DNA of 15,742 nt, from positions 1 through 15,742 of the forward strand of contig CAZDAW010000083.1 in NCBI GenBank assembly GCA_964503685.1, written 5' to 3'. Numbering within the stretch: the stretch's first letter is position 1; the number at the start of each line of letters is the position of its first letter. This document shows, piece after piece, positions 1 to 7,888 of the stretch. Under the pieces are notes generated by a model. That model searched no databases and was not told the DNA's origin. It was given only the letters and a program-made list of their open reading frames with translations. The stretch is from CAZDAW01 sp964503685 (GTDB taxonomy: Bacteria > Chloroflexota > Anaerolineae > Anaerolineales > Anaerolineaceae). Both the position numbers and the translations under genes were made by a program.

Positions 1-347
1 AGATTAGGCATTTGCTCTCCGGGTGTGAAAGGCAATGCGTTAAAGTTTCTGTAGGGGGTGTGTTGCCAACGCGCCGATCTATTGGATCGTTTCGTCAGCA
101 AAGTGGTGGTCGCGCCAGGAGATAATTACAGGTCTGATCGAGGGGCTGGTCATCTGCGATTCCATCTTGGGTTAACTATCTTGCCTTAAAATCTATTGCC
201 CTGAAACACAACACAATAATGAAAATGGTTGGGTTTCGCTTCCTTGAGAGAAGAGTTGTGCCAGTGATCTGATCGAAACAGTCTTTGAACTGTAAAACAG
301 GGTAAAATTGTCCTGGTGATCTTAACGTTTAGAGAGGAAAGAGATTG
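1..347. other. Intergenic leader region with repeat fragments, no gene
   Basis: I find no convincing gene here. Short open frames at the left edge stop at about 54, 125 and 176 and match nothing I recognise. Two stretches resemble the repeats at 8.6-9.5 kb. Positions 51-75, read on the opposite strand, match the unit at 9024-9047 (shared core GTTGCCAACGC), and 228-245 is an exact 18-nt inverted match to 8963-8980. Positions 16-32 also resemble the CGGGTGTGAA part of 8904-8932. The promoter of the corrinoid operon should lie in the AT-rich part after about 250, but no -35/-10 pair is good enough to call. Confidence 0.6.
228..245 (+). repeat. Dispersed repeat half-site GTTGGGTTTCGCTT
   Basis: The 18 nt GTTGGGTTTCGCTTCCTT are repeated exactly, in inverted orientation, at 8963-8980, and the first 14 nt recur directly at 9150-9163. 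This motif is the arm of a short palindromic repeat that I recall as common between genes in several phyla, cyanobacteria included. Here only one arm is clear, so it is probably a decayed copy. Confidence 0.75.
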
Positions 348-986
348 ATGGAACCGATCATGAAAGATATCATTACTCAGATTGTTGAAGGCAGTCGTGA
401 GGGTGTGAGAGAGAATGTTATAAAAGCGCTGGATTCGGGTCTCGACGTACAACAAATTTTAAACGATGGACTGGTTGCCGGAATGGCAGAAGTGGGACGA
501 CTTTATGAAGCCGGCGAATATTTTATCCCAGAGATGTTGCTGGCGGCGCGAGCGATGCAGGACGTTCTGGCTATTCTTAAACCTATGCTGGCAGAAACGG
601 ATGTTAAACTGGTGGGAACGGTGGCTGTCGGAACGGTGAAGGGAGATTTCCACGACATTGGCAAGAATCTGGTTTGTATGATGCTCGAAGGCGCGGGATT
701 TAAGATTTATGACCTGGGCTCGGATGTTGCTCCGGAAAAGTTCGTTGAGGCAGCGCGTTCCGGCGAGGTGGATGTGATTGCCATGTCGGCATTGCTGACG
801 ACGACCATGCCCAACATGAAGGTTACCATCGAGGCGCTCAAAACAGCCGGGCTGCGCGATAAAATCAAAGTGATGGTGGGGGGCGCGCCGATCACGGAAA
901 CGTATGCGCACACAATCGGAGCGGATGGGTATGCTGAAGATGCGAGTCGGGCGGTGAAGCTGGCGAAATTGCTGGTCGCTGGTTAA
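348..986 (+). CDS. Methyltransferase-type corrinoid (B12-binding) protein
   Basis: This is a small corrinoid protein of the MtaC/MtbC/MttC type. Such proteins carry a methyl group on cobalamin between a substrate-specific methyltransferase and a second acceptor. An N-terminal helical cap domain spans about residues 5-85. The Rossmann-like B12 domain follows with the signature GDFHDIGKN: D100, H102 (the expected lower cobalt ligand) and G105. The supporting S147-x-L149 and VGGAPIT (178-183) motifs are present. The 212-aa length is typical of the family. The ATG at 348 is chosen because AGAGGAAAG lies at a good distance before it; a TTG at 345 is less likely. No MtaB, MtbB, MttB or uroporphyrinogen-decarboxylase-like partner is in view, so the methyl donor is unknown. 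The ABC ATPase gene starts 12 nt downstream, and a reactivation-like protein ends the operon. Confidence 0.9.
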   Translation: MEPIMKDIITQIVEGSREGVRENVIKALDSGLDVQQILNDGLVAGMAEVGRLYEAGEYFIPEMLLAARAMQDVLAILKPMLAETDVKLVGTVAVGTVKGDFHDIGKNLVCMMLEGAGFKIYDLGSDVAPEKFVEAARSGEVDVIAMSALLTTTMPNMKVTIEALKTAGLRDKIKVMVGGAPITETYAHTIGADGYAEDASRAVKLAKLLVAG

Positions 987-998
987 GGAGTTTGAATC

Positions 999-1769
999 AT
1001 GTCTGAAACACAGCCTCTTATCGAAATCAGTCACCTGGTTAAACGTTACGGAGATAAGCTCGCCGTGGATGATGTTAGTTTTTCTGTATATGGGGGTGAA
1101 ATATTTGGCTTCTTGGGGCCTAACGGCGCAGGTAAAACGACCACGTTGAAGATGATCGTTGGTCTCTTGCAGCCGACGTCGGGCGTTGCCAGGGTGGCCG
1201 GCTATGACATTCAGAAGCAGCCGTTGCTGGCCAAAGCCGCCAGTGGTTATGTGCCTGATGAACCGAATCTCTACCCGAAGCTGACTGCAAGAGAATTGTT
1301 GCGTTTTGTGAGCGATCTGTATAACGTCGAGGCTGGTCAGGTGGACTATCGCATTGAAGAACTGCTGCGCCTTTTTGGTCTCAGCGAAGTGGGAGACGAC
1401 CCCATCGATTCGTACAGTCACGGCATGCGCCAGAAGACTTCGGTGGCCGCAGCTTTGATGCACGATCCCAAAGTGCTGGTGCTGGATGAGCCGACCGTCG
1501 GGTTGGATCCGAAATCTGCTCGCCTGATGAAGGATATCCTGCGCCAGTTGGCCGATCGCGGCACGGCGGTGATCCTTTCGACTCATATTCTGGAAATTGC
1601 CGAGAATATGTGCGATCGCATCGGGATCATCAACCGGGGGAAGCTGGCGGCGGTCGGCGCCATGGAAGAGTTACGCGCCCTGGGCAAAGGAGAAAGCAGC
1701 CTGGAAGATATCTTCCTTTCGCTGACAGGCGGCGCTGAGTATGCCGAAATTGCCGAGGTGCTCAAATGA
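999..1769 (+). CDS. ABC transporter ATP-binding protein (ABC-2/exporter type)
   Basis: Cytoplasmic ATPase subunit of an ABC exporter, 256 aa, energising the membrane protein encoded next. Visible motifs are Walker A GPNGAGKTT (40-48), a signature motif in the variant form SYSHGMRQK (138-146), Walker B VLVLDEP (159-165), the D-loop GLDP just after it, and the switch histidine in STHILE (H196). The Q-loop region reads YVPDEPNLY (84-92), with acid residues instead of glutamine, which is common in this exporter subgroup. AAGGAG sits 8 nt before the ATG. The stop codon overlaps the next start as ATGA, so translational coupling with the permease is likely. The transported substrate cannot be read from the sequence. 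Confidence 0.95.
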   Translation: MSETQPLIEISHLVKRYGDKLAVDDVSFSVYGGEIFGFLGPNGAGKTTTLKMIVGLLQPTSGVARVAGYDIQKQPLLAKAASGYVPDEPNLYPKLTARELLRFVSDLYNVEAGQVDYRIEELLRLFGLSEVGDDPIDSYSHGMRQKTSVAAALMHDPKVLVLDEPTVGLDPKSARLMKDILRQLADRGTAVILSTHILEIAENMCDRIGIINRGKLAAVGAMEELRALGKGESSLEDIFLSLTGGAEYAEIAEVLK

Positions 1770-3529
1770 GTCTGGCGCATCCTGTTCAGGATGGGATGTG
1801 GGCTTCAGTCGTCAAGTTGTTGCGTTTGCAAGTGATCTTGCAAATCAACAAGTTTCGCCGGGCGCGCCTGGGCAGTAAAATACTGACGATCTTTCTGCTC
1901 CTGATTTTGCTTGCTGTATTGGTGGGAGCTTTTATATTAAGCTGGTATGTGTTGAGTTTTTTACACTCGCCTAAATTCATTGAAATTGTGGGCGATGCAG
2001 GCCCCTTTTTGCGCGGTATTCCGACTCTGGTGTTTACCAGCGCGGCTGCGATTATTCTGCTATCCAGTTTTGGCGTGCTTCTGCAGGCGCTTTACCTTTC
2101 AGGTGATATGGATTTTTTACTGGCAACGCCTTTGCCGGTAAGGTCTGTGTTTCTTGCCAAGTTGTTGCAGGCTGTGTTGCCAAATTTCGGTTTGATCTGC
2201 CTTTTCGCGCTTCCGTTATTGTGGGGATTAGGAGCGGCTGGACAGTACCATTTTCTGTATTATCCGCTGGCGGTTGTTTTGCTGGCGGCGTTGGCGTTAG
2301 CGGCAGCCAGCCTGTCGAGTTTGCTGGTCATGGTTGTGGCGCGCACTTTTCCCGCCCGCCGGGTGGCTGAAGTCATCGGTTTTGTGGTGGCCATCAGTTC
2401 CTTTCTTTGCTCGCAATCTGGCAATTTGTTCCGTGGCAGCGACGTGACGCCCGACCAGCTTCAGGCAGGAATCCAGGGTTTGACGCGGCTCAATTCACTC
2501 TGGTCGCCGCTGGCGTGGATTGGTCAGGGATTGGTGTTGTTTGGTGAGGGAAAAATTTTCGCCGGGAGCGGATTGTTGCTTCTTGCTTTGGTATTGATGG
2601 GGGGGGTGTTCTACGGAACGCTCATTACGGCCGAGCGGTTATATTATAGCGGCTGGGCGCGGATGCAGGCCGGCGGCCGCAGAAAGAAGACCTCTAGCGG
2701 CCGTCAAGAAAAGAATCATGCTCAGAGGCGACAGCGCGCTTCGGGCGTGGGATTGTTCGTCAATCGCATTCCGGCGTCCATCCGTGCGATTATGGTAAAG
2801 GATTTCCGAATGTTGCGCCGTGACCTGCGCAATCTCTCGCAACTGGTCACGCCGCTCATTTTGGGGCTGGTTTATACCGTGATGTTGCTGCGTTCGAGAA
2901 CTGCCCCGGTTGGCCAGGACGAGGCGCCCTCGTGGGTAACGTCGCTTTTACAAACCGGCTTTAACTACGGGGATGTTCTGATCGCGCTATTTATCGTCTG
3001 GATGTTTGCCCAACGCCTGGGGTTGATGGGTTTCTCGCAAGAAGGGCGCAATTACTGGATGATAAAGGCTGCGCCTGTTAGCAACGGCCGTCTTCTAGCG
3101 GCAAAATTCCTGGTGGCTTATTTACCGACTCTGGCGATTGGCTGGATGTACCTGGTCATTTTTGCTCTGCTGCAACCGGCCAAACTGGCAACCCTGCCGT
3201 ACGGAATGTTGATTCTGGCATTCAGCATTGCCGGCTTTACCGGAATCAACCTGGCTTATGGGATTTTGGGCGCGACTTTTGATTGGAAAAACCCGCAAAA
3301 AATGGTCAAGGGCGGGGCAGGGTGTATGAGCGCAGTGATTTCATTTGCCTATACTGCTTTTGCTTTGATATTTTTTATGGGGCCTTCATTAATCGGTGGA
3401 TTGATTGGTTTTTCACCGCTGCTGGGCAGGGTAATAGGTTTGGCATTGGGCAGCATTTTTTGTGTCGCTTGTGCATTTATTGCCATGAGGTTAACCGCTT
3501 CAAGAATACCCGGTTTGGATGAAACATGA
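1766..3529 (+). CDS. Large ABC exporter membrane protein (PF16949-like)
   Basis: Polytopic membrane protein of 587 aa, the partner of the preceding ATPase. It is built as two similar halves. Each has hydrophobic helices followed by a cytosolic-looking stretch of the kind DFLLATPLPVRSVFLAKLL (about 113-131) and YWMIKAAPVSNGRLLAAKFL (about 431-450). A very basic linker (about 300-325, rich in K, R and Q) separates the halves. This layout matches the family of putative ABC exporters grouped as ABC_tran_2. The start overlaps the ATPase stop and the stop overlaps the next start, both as ATGA, so three proteins appear to be made from coupled cistrons. The substrate is unknown. A lipid, peptide or toxic compound would all fit; a link to corrinoid chemistry is inferred only from the operon. 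Confidence 0.85.
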   Translation: MSLAHPVQDGMWASVVKLLRLQVILQINKFRRARLGSKILTIFLLLILLAVLVGAFILSWYVLSFLHSPKFIEIVGDAGPFLRGIPTLVFTSAAAIILLSSFGVLLQALYLSGDMDFLLATPLPVRSVFLAKLLQAVLPNFGLICLFALPLLWGLGAAGQYHFLYYPLAVVLLAALALAAASLSSLLVMVVARTFPARRVAEVIGFVVAISSFLCSQSGNLFRGSDVTPDQLQAGIQGLTRLNSLWSPLAWIGQGLVLFGEGKIFAGSGLLLLALVLMGGVFYGTLITAERLYYSGWARMQAGGRRKKTSSGRQEKNHAQRRQRASGVGLFVNRIPASIRAIMVKDFRMLRRDLRNLSQLVTPLILGLVYTVMLLRSRTAPVGQDEAPSWVTSLLQTGFNYGDVLIALFIVWMFAQRLGLMGFSQEGRNYWMIKAAPVSNGRLLAAKFLVAYLPTLAIGWMYLVIFALLQPAKLATLPYGMLILAFSIAGFTGINLAYGILGATFDWKNPQKMVKGGAGCMSAVISFAYTAFALIFFMGPSLIGGLIGFSPLLGRVIGLALGSIFCVACAFIAMRLTASRIPGLDET

Positions 3530-4224
3530 GAAATGCTCAGGTTTTACAAGATTTTTTACTGGATATTGACGTGGATGGTGTTCTGCTGGGGCAGGGCGCC
3601 GACCCGCAGGTGCTCCGCTCTCGCAATGCGAATTTGATCAAAGTTGCTGAGAAAGCAATTGAAACTGGGCAGTCGCTGATTAGGCCGCGAGTTCTCTACT
3701 GGGAATATGATGTTGTCTCTTATATACATGGAACGCTGAAGTTTGAAGATGGATTATTCCTCAAAGGGGCGCTCATCGGGCGTGAGTTAGGCTCAGCCAG
3801 CCGGGTGGCTCTGGCGCTTTGCACCATCGGCAAGAAAGTGGAAGAACGGATTTCTTTTTTGATGAGCGATGATCCGGTTCTGGCACTGGCCCTGGATGGG
3901 TTTGCTAACGCCGCCGTCGATTTATTGGCCGAGACGATTTGCCATCAGGTGGAAGAGACGGCGAAACAGGCCGGGCTTGAAACCAGCCTGCCGGTCAGCC
4001 CTGGCCTGGAAGGTTGGCCTGTCGAAGAGGGACAGCCGCAGATCTTTAAAATACTAAAACCGGATACGACTCTGGCTTACCTGACCAGCGGCTTTCAGAT
4101 CATCCCGCGCAAATCGACTTCGCTGGTGATCGGCATGGGGCAGAAGATGAGGACGGGCGCAGTCCCTTGTGATTATTGCGCCATGCGCCAGACCTGCCGC
4201 TATCGCGCCGAGAGTAGGGAATAG
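3526..4224 (+). CDS. MetH activation-domain-like protein (corrinoid reactivation)
   Basis: This 232-aa soluble protein resembles the C-terminal activation domain of B12-dependent methionine synthase, which binds SAM and remethylates oxidised cobalamin. The matching segments are LCTIGKKVEERISFL (98-112), LALDGFANAAVDLLAETI (121-138), SPGLEGWPVEE (158-168) and SGFQIIPRKSTSLVIGMG (188-205), in the family order. The usual tyrosine after SPG is leucine (L161). The extreme C-terminus adds a cysteine cluster CDYCAMRQTC (C215, C218, C224), C-x2-C-x5-C, which suggests a metal or iron-sulfur site not found in MetH. Free-standing relatives occur in anaerobes next to corrinoid proteins. The likely role is to keep the corrinoid protein encoded at 348 in an active redox state. 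The start overlaps the permease stop by ATGA. Confidence 0.8.
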   Translation: MRNAQVLQDFLLDIDVDGVLLGQGADPQVLRSRNANLIKVAEKAIETGQSLIRPRVLYWEYDVVSYIHGTLKFEDGLFLKGALIGRELGSASRVALALCTIGKKVEERISFLMSDDPVLALALDGFANAAVDLLAETICHQVEETAKQAGLETSLPVSPGLEGWPVEEGQPQIFKILKPDTTLAYLTSGFQIIPRKSTSLVIGMGQKMRTGAVPCDYCAMRQTCRYRAESRE

Positions 4225-4249
4225 GATTCTTCAGGTAATAAGGTTGGAT

Positions 4250-4277
4250 TTGTTAATGAAACTCATTGCCTCATAAT
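4250..4277 (+). promoter_or_regulatory. Candidate sigma-70-type promoter of the nad operon
   Basis: TTGTTA (4250-4255) and CATAAT (4272-4277) are separated by 16 bp, a plausible -35/-10 pair with 4/6 and 5/6 consensus matches. It lies in the only AT-rich gap between the corrinoid operon and nadC and would give a leader of about 40 nt. It is inferred from sequence only. Confidence 0.45.
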
Positions 4278-4304
4278 GGTTGAAAAATATTAAAAATGGT
4301 TGAA
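4275..4304 (+). promoter_or_regulatory. Tandem direct repeat AATGGTTGAA, 20-bp period, before nadC
   Basis: AATGGTTGAA occurs at 4275-4284 and again at 4295-4304. The start-to-start distance is 20 bp, about two helical turns, so both copies face the same side of the DNA. The first overlaps the candidate -10 box and the second lies just ahead of the nadC ribosome-binding site. This layout suits a repressor or a leader element, although neither copy is palindromic and it matches no NAD regulator site I can name with confidence. Confidence 0.4.
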
Positions 4305-4324
4305 TAAATAAAAAAGGAGTCTTT

Positions 4325-5173
4325 TTGAATCAAACATCTTTGTCTGAAGAAATTCTGGATATCATTCGCCGGGCGTTGAAGGAAGATATCGGTTCGGGGG
4401 ACGTCACCAGCAACAGCATCATTCCGGCTGACGCCGCCATGAACGGTAAAATAATTGCCAAGCAGAATGGGATCGTTGCCGGACTGGACGTTGCCAGGGC
4501 GACTTTTGAGATTTTGGATTCACGCATACAGTTCAGGGCGAAAGTATCCGAAGGTTCGTCGGTAGAAACCTCTCAGACGCTGGCAACCCTCTCTGGCCCA
4601 GCGCGCCCTCTGTTGACCGCAGAGCGAACGGCGTTGAACTTTTTAGGGCGCATGTCTGGAATTGCCACCCTGACCCACCGGTTTGTAGAAGCGGTGACCG
4701 GCACGAAGGCGGTTATCCTCGATACGCGCAAAACCGTTCCGGGGTTGCGCGCCCTGGATAAGCTGGCGGTGAAGCGCGGCGGTGGGCAGAATCACCGCAT
4801 CGGTTTATATGATATGATCCTGATCAAAGATAACCATATTGATTTCGCCGGGTCGCTGACCGAAGCGGTGCGGCGCGCTCGTTATGCCAACATGTGCCTG
4901 GAGATTGAAGTAGAGGCGCGCACACTGGATGATGTTAAGGAAGCCCTGGAATTGGGTGTGGAGCGGATTTTACTGGATAATATGACTCTGGCGATGATGC
5001 GCGAGGCAGTCGCCTTGAACGCTGGCCAGGCAAAACTGGAAGCCTCCGGCAATGTGACCCTGGAAACAGTCCGCCAGGTCGCTGAAACTGGGGTGGACTA
5101 TATATCAATTGGAGCGTTGACTCACTCAGTGAACGTATTCGACGTCAGCTTCGATTGGACAAAATCTGTTTGA
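4325..5173 (+). CDS. nadC: Nicotinate-nucleotide diphosphorylase (carboxylating), quinolinate phosphoribosyltransferase
   Basis: Converts quinolinate and phosphoribosyl pyrophosphate to nicotinate mononucleotide, CO2 and pyrophosphate, the step that joins de novo quinolinate synthesis to the common NAD pathway. The 282-aa protein has the full family layout: an N-terminal sandwich domain, then LLTAERTALNFLGRMSG (96-112), DTRKTVPGLRALDKLAVKRG (133-152), the substrate-binding GGGQNHRIGLYD (152-163), IKDNHI (167-172) and the EIEVEAR barrel strand. The start is TTG, chosen because AAAAGGAG ends 5 nt before it and the downstream sequence begins the family's usual N-terminus (EDIGSGDVTS follows at residue 20). 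It is the first gene of a nadC-nadA-nadB-racemase run. Confidence 0.97.
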   Translation: MNQTSLSEEILDIIRRALKEDIGSGDVTSNSIIPADAAMNGKIIAKQNGIVAGLDVARATFEILDSRIQFRAKVSEGSSVETSQTLATLSGPARPLLTAERTALNFLGRMSGIATLTHRFVEAVTGTKAVILDTRKTVPGLRALDKLAVKRGGGQNHRIGLYDMILIKDNHIDFAGSLTEAVRRARYANMCLEIEVEARTLDDVKEALELGVERILLDNMTLAMMREAVALNAGQAKLEASGNVTLETVRQVAETGVDYISIGALTHSVNVFDVSFDWTKSV

Positions 5174-5194
5174 TCGGTAGATGGAGTATGTTAA

Positions 5195-6238
5195 ATGGGA
5201 ATCACTTTTGATCGGATGTATGCGAATCTTAAATCGAAATTACGTGATACAGTAGCTGATGAAGAATTACGCCTCAAAGTTGAAATGGCGGTGGAAATCA
5301 ATCGCTTGAAAGAAGAACGGAATGCGCTGATACTGGTTCATAATTATATTGAACCTTCATTGTATTATTCTATTGCTGATTATGTGGGCGATTCGCTGGA
5401 ACTGAGCCGCAGGGCCGCCAGCGCGGACAAAGATGTCATTGTCTTTTGCGGGGTGAAGTTCATGGCCGAGACGGCAAAAATCCTTAATCCCACCCGCACG
5501 GTGTTGCTGCCAGCCCCAAAAGCAGGGTGTTCGCTGGCCGACAGTATCACAGCTGAAGATGTTCGGAATCTAAAGCGGATGTTTCCAGGCGTTCCGGTGG
5601 TGACGTATGTTAACACCTACGCTGATGTAAAAGCCGAATCGGATATCTGCTGTACTTCTGGCAACGCCGTTTCAGTGGTCAAGTCGCTGGGTTCTCAAAG
5701 GGTCATCTTCTTGCCCGATGAGTATCTGGCGCGGAACATTGCCCAACAAACGGGCAAGCGGATTATTTTCCCGACAGTGGGTTCTGAAAGCGCGCCTGAT
5801 GATAATGAAGCTGATTATCAAATGATTGGCTGGCGCGGGCGTTGTGAAGTACATGAACAATTTACGCCGGAAGATATTAGGGAGGTTCGTCAGCAGCATC
5901 CTGAGGTTGCTGTTCTAACGCATCCGGAATGCAGCCCCGAAGTGGCGGCCGCCAGCGATTTTGTGGGCAGCACTTCGGCGATGGTCAAATATGTAGAGCG
6001 CACCCAGGCGCCGTATTACCTGATCCTCACCGAAAGCGCGATGGGCGATAATATCGCCGCTGCTTACCCTGAGAAGAACATTCTGCGCTTGCGTTGCATC
6101 CGCTGCCCGCACATGGAACAAACGACAATGGAAGGCGTTCTTGATGCACTGCAAAATAACCGCTATATCATCGAAGTTCCAGAGGAAATTCGCATCCGGG
6201 CTTTCAAGGCCGTTGAGCGTATGATTGCGATTGGATAA
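5195..6238 (+). CDS. nadA: Quinolinate synthase
   Basis: Iron-sulfur enzyme that condenses iminoaspartate, made by NadB, with dihydroxyacetone phosphate to give quinolinate. The conserved cluster ligands appear as C85 in VFCGVKFM, C217 in GRCEVHE, and C301/C304 in CIRCPHM. Substrate-binding stretches LVHNYIEPSLYYSIADYVGD, VTYVNTYADVKAESDICCTSG and LTHPECSPEV are all present. At 347 aa it is longer than the compact NadA of about 300 aa. An insertion around residues 192-215 (TVGSESAPDDNEADYQMIGW) precedes the second cysteine, as in one of the longer NadA subtypes. GGAG lies 8 nt before the ATG. The 4Fe-4S cluster is oxygen-sensitive, which fits a low-oxygen lifestyle but does not prove it. Confidence 0.97.
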   Translation: MGITFDRMYANLKSKLRDTVADEELRLKVEMAVEINRLKEERNALILVHNYIEPSLYYSIADYVGDSLELSRRAASADKDVIVFCGVKFMAETAKILNPTRTVLLPAPKAGCSLADSITAEDVRNLKRMFPGVPVVTYVNTYADVKAESDICCTSGNAVSVVKSLGSQRVIFLPDEYLARNIAQQTGKRIIFPTVGSESAPDDNEADYQMIGWRGRCEVHEQFTPEDIREVRQQHPEVAVLTHPECSPEVAAASDFVGSTSAMVKYVERTQAPYYLILTESAMGDNIAAAYPEKNILRLRCIRCPHMEQTTMEGVLDALQNNRYIIEVPEEIRIRAFKAVERMIAIG

Positions 6239-6244
6239 CTCCTT

Positions 6245-7849
6245 ATGAGAAAATGTGAAATTATTATCATTGGCTCCGGCATCGCCGGATTGGCAGCCGC
6301 CATTCAGTTAGCTTCTAACCCTAAGCGCCAGGTGACCCTGATTACGCGTTCCCCCGATCCTCACGAATCAAATTCCAGATACGCTCAAGGCGGCATCGTC
6401 GGGCGCAGCCCGGATGATAGCCCTGAATTGTTGGTGCAAGATATCCTTGCCGCTGGGGCAGGGGCGTCGTTGCCAAAGGCAGCCCAGGTATTGGCGGATG
6501 AAGGCCCGCTGTTGCTGCAAAAGATTCTCATCGATCTGGCAAAAGTCGATTTTGATCACACGGACGATGGGCAGCTTATTTGGGGTAAAGAAGCGGCTCA
6601 CTCGCGCCGGCGCATTTTGCACGTGGGCGACGGAACAGGCGAGGCGATTATCCAGCGGATGGTCGAGGCGTTGGCGCAATATCCGAATGTCAATATCATC
6701 ACTAACGTGACGGCGGTTGATCTGATCACTTACCCGCACCACTCGCGTGATCCCTTGGATGCTTACCGGCCGATCACCTGTCACGGCGCGTATGTGTTTG
6801 ACCGCAAGGAACGCACCATTCATCGTTACCTGGCCCCAGTGACGGTGCTGGCAACGGGCGGCCTGGGACGGATTTACCTGAATACGACCAACCCAGCCGG
6901 GGCGCGCGGCGATGGTGTGGCTATGGCGCATCGCGCTGGAGCGCGAATTGTCAATGCGGAGTATATTCAGTTTCATCCGACGGCCCTGGCTGCCCCTGGC
7001 GCTGACCGTTTTTTGATCAGCGAAGCTGTCCGCGGCGAGGGTGGGGTGCTCCTCACGCCAGAAGGCCGGCCTTTTATGGAAGCCTATTCGCATGAGTGGA
7101 AGGACCTGGCCCCGCGGGATGTGGTGGCGCGCGCCATCCATCACGAGATGGAAAGCCAGGGTTACCCGGTGGTTTATCTGGATATTGCTTCTAAAATGGA
7201 AGCGCAGGCCATTCAGAATCGCTTCCCGAACATTTACGCCACTTGTCTGAAAGCCGGGATTGATATCAGTCGTGAGCCAATCCCGGTCGTGCCTGCCGCT
7301 CATTACTCTTGCGGGGGCGTTTGGGTGGATGAATGGGGGCGCACCAGCATCGAAAATTTGTATGCAATCGGCGAGGTTAGCTGCACCGGTTTGCACGGCG
7401 CAAACCGTCTGGCTTCGACGTCGTTATTGGAAGGATTGGTGTGGGGAGTGCGGGCGGCGCGCCACATTGAAGAGCGTCTTTCACAATCGTTTCCGGTAGT
7501 ACCAGGACGTGATGCAGTTCCGCCCTGGGATGAAAGCGGATTGGTAGCCGATGCTGATCCGGCATTGATTCAGGGCGATATGCAGACAATCCAGAATATC
7601 ATGTGGCATTACGTGGGATTGGTGCGCAGCGCTGACAGACTCTCGCGGGCGATTCGCGAATTACGCCACATGGAAAATGAAGTGGAAACCTTCTACCGCA
7701 CAACCCGTTTGAGTGATGGCCTGATTGGCTTGCGGAATGCGTTGGATGTAGCGCTTGTTGTTGCGCAGGCGGCCTATCATAATCGCCAGAGTTTGGGCTG
7801 TCACTACCGTCAGGATGCTGTTACCTATGAAGGCGCTCGCCTGATATAA
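6245..7849 (+). CDS. nadB: L-aspartate oxidase
   Basis: FAD enzyme that oxidises L-aspartate to iminoaspartate, using oxygen or, in anaerobes, fumarate or another acceptor. It hands the unstable product to NadA. The 534-aa protein shows the dinucleotide fold IIIIGSGIAGLAAAIQLA (6-23), SNSRYAQGGI (42-51), EYIQFHPTAL (239-248), SEAVRGEGG (259-267), the catalytic-arginine segment DLAPRDVVARA (R291 by analogy with E. coli R290) and the FAD-closing GANRLASTSLLEGLVWG (385-401). The C-terminal helical domain ends in the family-like SLGCHYRQD. The gene begins 6 nt after the nadA stop with no recognisable Shine-Dalgarno sequence, so it probably depends on translational coupling to nadA. Confidence 0.97.
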   Translation: MRKCEIIIIGSGIAGLAAAIQLASNPKRQVTLITRSPDPHESNSRYAQGGIVGRSPDDSPELLVQDILAAGAGASLPKAAQVLADEGPLLLQKILIDLAKVDFDHTDDGQLIWGKEAAHSRRRILHVGDGTGEAIIQRMVEALAQYPNVNIITNVTAVDLITYPHHSRDPLDAYRPITCHGAYVFDRKERTIHRYLAPVTVLATGGLGRIYLNTTNPAGARGDGVAMAHRAGARIVNAEYIQFHPTALAAPGADRFLISEAVRGEGGVLLTPEGRPFMEAYSHEWKDLAPRDVVARAIHHEMESQGYPVVYLDIASKMEAQAIQNRFPNIYATCLKAGIDISREPIPVVPAAHYSCGGVWVDEWGRTSIENLYAIGEVSCTGLHGANRLASTSLLEGLVWGVRAARHIEERLSQSFPVVPGRDAVPPWDESGLVADADPALIQGDMQTIQNIMWHYVGLVRSADRLSRAIRELRHMENEVETFYRTTRLSDGLIGLRNALDVALVVAQAAYHNRQSLGCHYRQDAVTYEGARLI

Positions 7850-7888
7850 AAGCACGCATAAAGCGATAAGCGAAGAAAGAAATTAACG

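Noticed and set aside
1..176. Possible C-terminal fragment of a gene upstream of the corrinoid protein
   Set aside because: All three plus frames stop within 176 nt with no recognisable protein end, and part of the stretch matches intergenic repeats.
459..1586. 375-codon minus-strand open frame opposite the corrinoid and ABC ATPase genes
   Set aside because: It is antisense to two genes with clear motifs, has an unusual histidine-, arginine- and glutamine-rich composition and no recognisable domain.
6368..7396. 342-codon minus-strand open frame inside nadB
   Set aside because: It is antisense to a textbook NadB; its length is a by-product of the codon bias on the coding strand.
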